Shown piece after piece: positions 8,033 through 12,983 of a stretch of DNA of 12,983 nt (its first letter is position 1; every line of letters begins with the position of its first letter). The notes beneath the pieces were generated by a model. It was not told the DNA's origin. It ran no database searches and saw nothing but the letters and a program-made list of their open reading frames with translations. The DNA lies in contig CBKZAG010000091.1 in NCBI GenBank assembly GCA_966692625.1, forward strand, positions 1 through 12,983, in the 5' to 3' direction. The DNA is from CAMLOF01 sp966692625 (GTDB taxonomy: Bacteria; Pseudomonadota; Gammaproteobacteria; Burkholderiales; Burkholderiaceae_C). Position numbers and translations under genes: made by a program.

Positions 8033-9255
8033 GGCCGTGCCTCGCTGTCTGCGGCTGCCACCGGCTGGCTCACCGGCAGCCAGACGCGGAAACACGTGCC
8101 TTCGCCGAGTTTGCTGTCCACCTCTATGCGGCCATTGTGCTTCTGCACAATGTTGTAAGACAGGGACAACCCCAGCCCGGTGCCCTTGCCTACCGGCTTG
8201 GTGGTGAAGAACGGCTCGAAGATGCGGCTGAGCACGGCCGGCTCGATACCCTTGCCGGTGTCTCGCACCTCGAACCAGGCCCAGCCATCGTCATGACCGG
8301 TGCGGATGGTGATCTGGCCAAACTGCTCGATCGCATGAGCGGCGTTGACCAGCAGATTCAACGCGACCTGGTTGATTTGCGAGGCAATGCATTCGACCAG
8401 GGGCACATCGCCAAACTCCTTGACAACTTTGGCCTTGTATTTCAGCTCGTTGTTGACGACGTTGAGCGTCGTCTCCAGCCCGCGGTGCAGGTCCGTGAAC
8501 TTGAACTCCTCCTCGCCGATGTGCGAGAAGTCCTTGAGCGCCCCGATGATCGTCTTCACCCGGTCGATGCCGTCTTCAGACTCCAGGAGCAGTGAACCCA
8601 CGTCAGAGCGTATGTACTCGTAATCCAGACGCTGCTTGAGTTCACGCACCACGTCCAGGTCGTTGGCGGTGTCAACCTCGTCAACGATACGGATGAGATC
8701 CCTGACATACTCCCCAAGGGTTTTCAGGTTCGAAAAGACAAAACCCAGCGGGTTGTTGATTTCGTGCGCCACACCCGCCGCGAGCTGTCCAATCGCTGCC
8801 AGCTTCTCGGACTGCATCATGCGCTGGCTGGCCTGCGCCTCGCGCGTGGCGGTTTCCTGTATGACCGATGCCAGGGCCCCGCTGTGAAACACACTCAGGC
8901 AGTAGGCAGTCCCCCGCTCCTGCTCCAGCTCGCCAAGCAGAAACAAGTGCCTCTCCTGGCTCTGTCCGGGTTTCGCACCCGTTGCAAGAGGATGGAGCCC
9001 CCCCTGAAACTCTGCCCAGATCGATTTGGACGGCCCCTGGCGCAACCGGCCAAGCATCTCGGCCAATCGGTCGGCGTCCAGGACAGGAAAGATCTCGGGA
9101 ACGGGCTTTCCCAGCCAGTCACGAATCCTGCCTTGCGGCTCTGCGGAATCGATCGGGTTGACGGCCAGGATCCGCATCTGGCCGTCAAAAACGATTTGGA
9201 AAGTTTGGGGATTCCCATCCGTCCCACCTGAAATGTTCTTTTCCTGTTCGCTCAT
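8029..9255 (-). CDS. Soluble PAS sensor histidine kinase (first gene of the signalling operon)
   Basis: 408 residues from the ATG at 9255. A PAS-like N-terminal region (about 18-130, with FDGQMRILAVNP near the start) is followed by a short coiled coil (135-155), the H-box GVAHEINNP (161-169, H164), a DHp helical region with a long insert-like helix (180-230), and a complete HATPase_c: N-box NLLVNAAHAI (300-309), G1 DTGKGI (332-337), F-box FEPFFTT (346-352), G2 GKGTGLGL (356-363). There is no membrane segment, so the signal is cytoplasmic. It is the promoter-proximal gene, preceded by the A/T-rich spacer, and its stop overlaps the start of the receiver/YN-GFP gene by 4 bp, which makes that receiver its likely partner. 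The kinase is NtrB-like and similar in its catalytic half to the second kinase of this operon. A TTG at 9285 is in frame but has no Shine-Dalgarno sequence. Confidence 0.93.
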   Translation of the reverse strand: MSEQEKNISGGTDGNPQTFQIVFDGQMRILAVNPIDSAEPQGRIRDWLGKPVPEIFPVLDADRLAEMLGRLRQGPSKSIWAEFQGGLHPLATGAKPGQSQERHLFLLGELEQERGTAYCLSVFHSGALASVIQETATREAQASQRMMQSEKLAAIGQLAAGVAHEINNPLGFVFSNLKTLGEYVRDLIRIVDEVDTANDLDVVRELKQRLDYEYIRSDVGSLLLESEDGIDRVKTIIGALKDFSHIGEEEFKFTDLHRGLETTLNVVNNELKYKAKVVKEFGDVPLVECIASQINQVALNLLVNAAHAIEQFGQITIRTGHDDGWAWFEVRDTGKGIEPAVLSRIFEPFFTTKPVGKGTGLGLSLSYNIVQKHNGRIEVDSKLGEGTCFRVWLPVSQPVAAADSEARP

Positions 9256-9263
9256 GCCACGAA

Positions 9264-9270
9264 CCTTTCT
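9264..9270 (-). promoter_or_regulatory. Ribosome binding site that selects the ATG at 9255
   Basis: AGAAAGG on the minus strand, eight bases before the ATG at 9255. The only earlier in-frame start, TTG at 9285, has no comparable site, so the kinase is called from 9255. Confidence 0.6.
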
Positions 9271-9285
9271 TTGCAAAGACCCCAA

Positions 9286-9684
9286 AAATCACACTTCGAT
9301 CTTAGGAGGAAAAGAAAGGCCCGTCTACATATCAGGTATTTTTTTTATTTCTGACAGTTCACAGAACATATATCACAAAAAAGTTGCATATCTTTATTTA
9401 TATTTCAAATACTTAGACGAGCACAAACACCTGGTAGCGCCCGTGCACTAGACGAACTTTTGACAACAATGATAGTTTGCATATATACCCAATTGCCCGC
9501 CAATCTCCATATTTAAATTGATACAACAAATTTCAAATAACCACCGATAACCGACCATAAAAAAAACCATACGATTTTCGACAAAGCACCATCAAGATGA
9601 AAAACAGAATTTCAATTGGATATTGATTGACTTTATAAAATGATATTTATGGAAAACAGATAACTCAAATCCAGAAAAAACCTC
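9286..9684. other. A/T-rich intergenic region, presumed promoter/regulatory region of the signalling operon
   Basis: About 400 bases without a credible gene on either strand. G+C counted by hand is 14/60 at 9361-9420, 17/60 at 9481-9540 and 13/60 at 9601-9660, against clearly GC-rich coding DNA on both sides; a local GC-richer patch lies at 9431-9450. The region must contain the minus-strand promoter of the six-gene operon, but I found no convincing -35/-10 pair in that orientation, no full FNR site (TTGAT-N4-ATCAA) and no minus-strand sigma-54 site. The plus strand has an exact TTGACA (9460-9465) and TATATA (9482-9487) spaced 16 bp. A 10-bp and a 7-bp direct repeat are present. The longest minus-strand reading frame inside is 40 codons without a ribosome binding site. 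Confidence 0.7.
9402..9539. repeat. Two copies of a 10-bp direct repeat in the operon spacer
   Basis: ATTTCAAATA occurs at 9402-9411 and again at 9530-9539 (TATTTGAAAT on the minus strand). In the same spacer TAGACGA occurs at 9414-9420 and 9449-9455. In A/T-rich DNA the first repeat can arise by chance; a regulator binding site is possible but not shown. Confidence 0.35.
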
Positions 9685-9710
9685 AAAAAACTGGGAATTC
9701 CCGGATTTTT
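9685..9710. terminator. Probable bidirectional rho-independent terminator downstream of the nitrate reductase operon
   Basis: A short stem, CTGGG-AATT-CCCGG (9691-9704), lies between an A6 tract (9685-9690) and ATTTTT (9705-9710), so either strand gives a hairpin followed by U residues. Read on the plus strand the stem is complete with one U-G pair; on the minus strand that pair is a C-A mismatch, so it is slightly weaker in the nar direction. A second small hairpin, GGGCA/TGCCC (9716-9720 with 9729-9733, loop of eight), lies between it and the isomerase stop codon and could add to termination of the nar transcript. Confidence 0.5.
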
Positions 9711-9768
9711 CAGAAGGGCAAGGGCCACTGCCCAAGCGGCAACGCCTCGCCTTCATTCGCAACCAGCG

Positions 9769-10608
9769 TCACTGCACCAAAGGCGTGTCGGCGCCTCCCA
9801 GTTCCAGACCCTCGACCTTCGCGCGGCCAGCCAGAACCAGCATGTAGTGCCGCAGTGCCGTGGCCCGCACCTGCATGGCCAGCTGCTGGGCGATGCGGTC
9901 TTTCACCTCATCGAACCCCAACTGCTTGCCCCGGCGGCGGCCCAGAACCTCAACGATATGGAATCCATGACGTGTGTGCACCAGTCTTGGATGCAGGCCC
10001 ATGCCCCAGCCGGAATCGGTCTGGAAGAAAAGCTCGTTGGCCAGCTCGGGCGCGCATTCCTCGGGCCCGATCCAGCCCAGGTCGCCACCCTTGGCGCCCG
10101 TGGGGCAGTTGGACAGTTCACGCGCCAGCGCTTCGAAGCGGCCCGCTGGCACGTCCTTGCGGGACAGCTCCAGCAAGGCCTGTTCGGCCCGCTTGGCCAG
10201 GGCATGCACGTCCACGCCCGGCGTCACAGCAAACAGGATGTGCCGAACGTGCATGGCCTGCCCGACCACGAAGTGCGTCTTGTGCCCTTCGTAGTACCGC
10301 AGGCACTCGGCTTCCGTGGGTTGTGGCGTGCGCACCTGGGTGTCGAGCATGGACTCGATCACCTCGCGCTCGTGCTCGCCCAGCCCGGGGGCCACGGTGT
10401 GCTCACCCGGTGGCAACAGCCCCAGGCGCACGGCCTCCTGGCGCAGCAGTTCGCCGTGCGCGCGCTCCAGCAGCTCGTCGGGCGCGGGTGTTTCGCCGGG
10501 CAGGTGCAATGCCATGCCGTTGATGGCGGCCACGGCAACCGGCCCGGCAGTACCGCTGGCGCAGCCGCAATGCCCGCTGCCGCAACCTGTGGTGTTTTGG
10601 GTGTTCAT
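9769..10608 (-). CDS. Parvulin-type peptidyl-prolyl cis-trans isomerase of the nitrate reductase operon
   Basis: 279 residues. The parvulin domain spans about 117-223: it starts with HVRHILF (H120, H123), has the central LSNCPTGAKGGDLGW (C168 at the usual active-site Cys position) and ends with HTRHGFHIVEV (H214, H217). Residues 45-115 form the helical part typical of SurA/NifM-like parvulins, and 227-260 a further helix. There is no signal peptide, so it should be cytoplasmic. The N-terminus is unusual: CGSGHCGC (C9, C14, C16) followed by a Gly/Ala-rich stretch, a possible metal-binding or tethering tail. It starts 28 bp after narI. A parvulin gene at this place in nar operons is known from Pseudomonas (PA3871, between narI and moaA1), so a role in folding or maturing the nitrate reductase complex is likely but not proven. 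No moaA follows here. Confidence 0.9.
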   Translation of the reverse strand: MNTQNTTGCGSGHCGCASGTAGPVAVAAINGMALHLPGETPAPDELLERAHGELLRQEAVRLGLLPPGEHTVAPGLGEHEREVIESMLDTQVRTPQPTEAECLRYYEGHKTHFVVGQAMHVRHILFAVTPGVDVHALAKRAEQALLELSRKDVPAGRFEALARELSNCPTGAKGGDLGWIGPEECAPELANELFFQTDSGWGMGLHPRLVHTRHGFHIVEVLGRRRGKQLGFDEVKDRIAQQLAMQVRATALRHYMLVLAGRAKVEGLELGGADTPLVQ

Positions 10609-10636
10609 GGTGTGTCTTTCAGCGTGCCTTGCCCGC

Positions 10637-11356
10637 TCAACGGTCGGTGTCCGCAGGGGTGGAAGGGGTCAGCCCCAGGCGGCGGCTGCGCACCACCTGG
10701 TAGGGCCGCAGCACATAGGCCACGGTGGCAAAGCCGCTCCACACGTGCACCAGGCGGCTGAACGGGAACAGCAGGAAGATCGTCATGCCCAGCACCAGGT
10801 GGACCTTGTAGGGCCAGTCCAGCGCCACCAGACCAGCAGCATCAGGGCGGAAAGTGACGATGCGCTGCGCCCAGTCCGACAGCGCCAGCATCACCGAGCC
10901 GTCGCTGTGGCCAATGGAATACGGCAGCGTGATGAGCCCGAGCACCAGCTGCACCCACAGGATGACGAGGATGAACAGATCGGTGCGGTGGCTGGTGAGG
11001 CGGATGCGCGGGTCGAAGATGCGCCGGTGCAACAGCAGCGACAGGCCGATGAAGCAGATGAAGCCCGCCACGCCGCCCGCCACCACGGCCAGCAGTTGCT
11101 TCTGCCCCGGGGTGATGAAGGGCTCGTACACCCAGTGCGGGGTGAGCAGGCCCACGCTGTGCCCGAAGAACAGGAACAGAATGCCTATGTGGAACAGGTT
11201 GCTGCCCCAGCGCAACTGCCCCTTGCGCAGCAGTTGCGACGAGTCGCTTTTCCAGGTGTATTGGTCGCGGTCAAAGCGGGCCAGGCTGCCCATCAGGAAC
11301 ACCGACAGGCAGATGTAGGGATAGACGTTGAACAGGAAGTTGTGGAGGGTGTTCAT
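10637..11356 (-). CDS. narI: Respiratory nitrate reductase gamma subunit (cytochrome b)
   Basis: 239 residues; E. coli NarI has 225. NarI is the membrane cytochrome b that oxidises quinol and passes electrons through two b haems to NarH. Five membrane helices are seen (about 6-26, 53-72, 88-109, 124-145, 183-203). The four haem-ligand histidines are present with E. coli spacing: H56 and H66 (LFHIG...FGHSVG), H186 and H204 (KVHLVLG...RLVHVWS). The start is the ATG at 11356, with AAGGAG seven bases upstream, overlapping the narJ stop in ATGA (11353-11356). An in-frame ATG at 11473 would add 39 residues that are only an off-frame reading of narJ. The C-terminal tail (208-239) is short, basic and cytoplasmic. 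Confidence 0.97.
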   Translation of the reverse strand: MNTLHNFLFNVYPYICLSVFLMGSLARFDRDQYTWKSDSSQLLRKGQLRWGSNLFHIGILFLFFGHSVGLLTPHWVYEPFITPGQKQLLAVVAGGVAGFICFIGLSLLLHRRIFDPRIRLTSHRTDLFILVILWVQLVLGLITLPYSIGHSDGSVMLALSDWAQRIVTFRPDAAGLVALDWPYKVHLVLGMTIFLLFPFSRLVHVWSGFATVAYVLRPYQVVRSRRLGLTPSTPADTDR

Positions 11357-12051
11357 GCCTGCACTCCTTGTGATGACGAAACAGCTTTTCTGACCAGTTG
11401 GATGGGTTGGGGCTGGCCGGGTTTGGCCTGCCCCTGGGTGGAGCAACCGCCAAAGACGGGCGGTTCTTCCCACGACTCGTCCATGGCCTCTTCAACAGGC
11501 ACGGGCGCGGCTTCGGCCTTGTGCCCGGCCAGTTCCAGTACGGCAGCCAGCACGCTGGCGTAGGGGCTCTGGCGCTTTTGCAGCGCGCTGAAGATCACCC
11601 GCACGATGTGGGCAATTTCACCCAGGAATTCGCGCGCCTGGGCAGGCGGTTGCGTGGAGGCAAACTCCAGCAGCACTGGCAGGTGGTCGGGCAATTCCTC
11701 GGTGCGCAGCATCAGGCCCGCTTTCTCGAAGGTCTGGATCAGGTCGATCATGGCGGGGCCACGGTCGCGCGAGTCGCCATGCACGTGCTCGAACAGGTTG
11801 AGCGCGGTGCTGCGGCCACGGTCGAACAGCTCCACGTACTCCGCCTGCACCTGCATGGATGGCAGGCGTGCCAAGCGGTGCATCAACGCTTCCAACTCGT
11901 CGGTGCGCTGGCCGTCCAGCACGGCCTCGTCACGCAGGGCCTGGGCCAGCTCGCCCAGGTGCGCCAGCAACTCCACGCTGGGGTAGCTCAGCAGGTGCGA
12001 CAACACGCGCAGCGTCAGGCGCATGGATTTGGGGGGTGCGGAAAACAGCAT
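11353..12051 (-). CDS. narJ: Nitrate reductase molybdenum cofactor assembly chaperone
   Basis: 232 residues; E. coli NarJ has 236. NarJ is a soluble chaperone that binds apo-NarG, allows insertion of the molybdenum cofactor and delays membrane docking until the complex is mature; it is not part of the final enzyme. Family signatures are clear: YVELFDRGR and LFEHVHGDSRDRG (about 72-98), EELPDHLPVLLEF (about 117-130) and the C-terminal DESWEEPPVFG. The all-helical N-terminal part (10-175) is followed by a Pro/Ala-rich, low-complexity tail, normal for the family. The ATG at 12051 lies 3 bp after the narH stop, with GGAGGG seven bases upstream inside the narH end. It ends in a 4-bp overlap with narI. 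Confidence 0.97.
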   Translation of the reverse strand: MLFSAPPKSMRLTLRVLSHLLSYPSVELLAHLGELAQALRDEAVLDGQRTDELEALMHRLARLPSMQVQAEYVELFDRGRSTALNLFEHVHGDSRDRGPAMIDLIQTFEKAGLMLRTEELPDHLPVLLEFASTQPPAQAREFLGEIAHIVRVIFSALQKRQSPYASVLAAVLELAGHKAEAAPVPVEEAMDESWEEPPVFGGCSTQGQAKPGQPQPIQLVRKAVSSSQGVQA

Positions 12052-12054
12052 CGC

Positions 12055-12983
12055 TCAGCCCTCCACCTTGATGGGAATGGTGCGCTTCTTCTCGCTGCCG
12101 AAGAGGCTGGTCTCGGTCACCCCTTCGGAGCAGCCGTTGCCGAAGCTGAAGCCGCAACCGCCCTTGACGTTGAACGCGTTCTCGGCGTACTCGCGGTGCG
12201 TGGTGGGAATCACGAAGCGGTCCTCGTAGTTGGCAATCGCCATGGTGCGGTACATCTCTTCCACCTGCGCGGTGCTCAATTGCACCTGTTCCAGCACGGC
12301 GTGGTTGGTCACGCCGTCCACGTGTTTGGCGCGCTGGTAGGCGCGCATGGCCAGCATGCGTTCCAGCGCCTTCACCACGGGGAAGGTGTCGCCAGCGGTC
12401 AGCAGGTTGGCCAGGTACTTCACGGGAATGCGCAGCTGGCTCACGTCCGGAATCTCGCCGTTGATGCCCACGTGCCCGGCATTGGCCGCAGCGGTGATGG
12501 GCGACAGCGGCGGCACGTACCACACCATGGGCAGCGTGCGGTATTCCGGGTGCAGGGGCAAGGCCACCTTCCAGTCCACGGCCATCTTGTAGACGGGGCT
12601 GTTGCGGGCGGCTTCCAGCCACGCTTCGGGAATGCCGTCGGCACGCGCCTGGGCAATCACCGCCGGGTCGTTGGGGTCCAGGAAGATGTCGAGCTGCGAC
12701 TGGTACAGGTCGGTCTCGCGCTCGGTGCTGGCGGCTTCGCCGATGCGGTCTGCGTCGTACAGCAGCACGCCCAGGTAGCGGATGCGGCCCACGCAGGTTT
12801 CGGAGCACACGGTGGGCTGCCCGGCCTCGATGCGCGGGAAGCAGAAGGTGCACTTCTCGGCCTTGCCGCTCTTCCAGTTGTAGTAGATCTTTTTGTACGG
12901 GCAGCCGCTGACGCACATGCGCCAGCCACGGCACTTGTCCTGGTCGATCAGCACGATGCCGTCTTCCTCGCGCTTGTAGATCG
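12055..12983 (-). CDS. narH: Respiratory nitrate reductase beta subunit, C-terminal 308 residues (5' end outside window)
   Basis: The frame is open to the right edge, so the N-terminal third is missing; full NarH is about 510 residues. NarH carries four iron-sulfur clusters and links NarI haem to NarG. The visible part begins IYKREEDGIVLIDQ and includes CRGWRMCVSGCPYKK, in which Trp replaces a cluster Cys, the arrangement of the [3Fe-4S] ligand set in E. coli NarH, then KCTFCFPRIEAGQPTVC and SETCVGRIRYLG. The C-terminal NarH-specific region (PLHPEYRTLPMVWYVPPLSP and ITTHREY-like text near the end) is intact, ending at the TGA at 12055. A GTG at 12954 is internal, not a start. narG would be expected upstream, beyond the window. 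Confidence 0.97.
   Translation of the reverse strand, partial: IYKREEDGIVLIDQDKCRGWRMCVSGCPYKKIYYNWKSGKAEKCTFCFPRIEAGQPTVCSETCVGRIRYLGVLLYDADRIGEAASTERETDLYQSQLDIFLDPNDPAVIAQARADGIPEAWLEAARNSPVYKMAVDWKVALPLHPEYRTLPMVWYVPPLSPITAAANAGHVGINGEIPDVSQLRIPVKYLANLLTAGDTFPVVKALERMLAMRAYQRAKHVDGVTNHAVLEQVQLSTAQVEEMYRTMAIANYEDRFVIPTTHREYAENAFNVKGGCGFSFGNGCSEGVTETSLFGSEKKRTIPIKVEG

Noticed and set aside
9256..9285. TTG start at 9285 for the first histidine kinase.
   Set aside because: It has no Shine-Dalgarno sequence, while the ATG at 9255 has AGAAAGG eight bases upstream.
9301..9330. AGGAGG on the plus strand at about 9304-9309 as a ribosome binding site.
   Set aside because: No start codon follows at a usable distance and no plus-strand coding sequence exists there.
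9431..9446. Plus-strand sigma-54-like site, TGG...TGCA with GG-N10-GC spacing.
   Set aside because: Several consensus positions are wrong and no plus-strand gene follows.
9448..9570. Minus-strand frame of 40 codons in the A/T-rich spacer (ATG at 9570, TAG at 9448).
   Set aside because: There is no ribosome binding site and no recognisable feature beyond a few hydrophobic residues, and its length is expected by chance.
9519..9630. TTGAT half-sites in the spacer as an FNR/Anr box.
   Set aside because: Neither copy has a matching ATCAA half at the required 4-base spacing.
11357..11473. ATG at 11473 as the narI start.
   Set aside because: The added 39 residues read through narJ off-frame and are not NarI-like. 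With the ATG at 11356 the haem ligands fall at H56/H66, as in E. coli.

Overview
The window looks like a high-GC betaproteobacterial chromosome, most likely Burkholderiales and perhaps Comamonadaceae. This rests on gene content (a respiratory nitrate reductase operon that continues into a parvulin-type isomerase), base composition and protein style; the genus cannot be read from the sequence. Every supportable gene lies on the minus strand, so transcription runs from high to low coordinates.

Right part (9769-12983): the 3' end of a narGHJI-type operon. In transcription order it holds the C-terminal 308 residues of NarH (iron-sulfur electron-transfer subunit), NarJ (assembly chaperone), NarI (cytochrome b membrane subunit, all four haem histidines present) and a soluble parvulin-family peptidyl-prolyl isomerase with a Cys-rich N-terminus. 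Junctions are 3 bp, a 4-bp overlap and 28 bp. A hairpin flanked by A/T tracts (9685-9710) probably ends the operon.

Middle (about 9286-9710): a gene-free, strikingly A/T-rich stretch that separates the two operons and must hold the promoter of the left one. I could not fix that promoter.

Left part (1-9255): a tightly packed signalling operon of at least six genes. In order: soluble PAS-type histidine kinase; receiver protein with a degenerate HD-GYP domain (YN...GFP); MglA-family small GTPase; second soluble histidine kinase; receiver domain fused to a GspE/PilB-type secretion/pilus ATPase; and a large membrane sensor (multi-TM, periplasmic domain, PAS-GAF-PAS) that runs off the left edge as one open frame of 879 codons. 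Junctions are a 4-bp overlap, 21 bp, a 20-bp overlap and two more 4-bp overlaps, so translational coupling is likely.

How the genes may work together: the two kinases presumably phosphorylate the two receiver proteins. One output is a probably non-catalytic HD-GYP protein, the other an assembly ATPase of the kind that drives type IV pili or type II secretion. An MglA-like GTPase, a family that sets cell polarity and pilus activity in Myxococcus, sits between them. I infer a dedicated phosphorelay plus G-protein system that controls, or replaces, a pilus/secretion motor. I know of no characterised system with this composition, and it is the main item of interest here.
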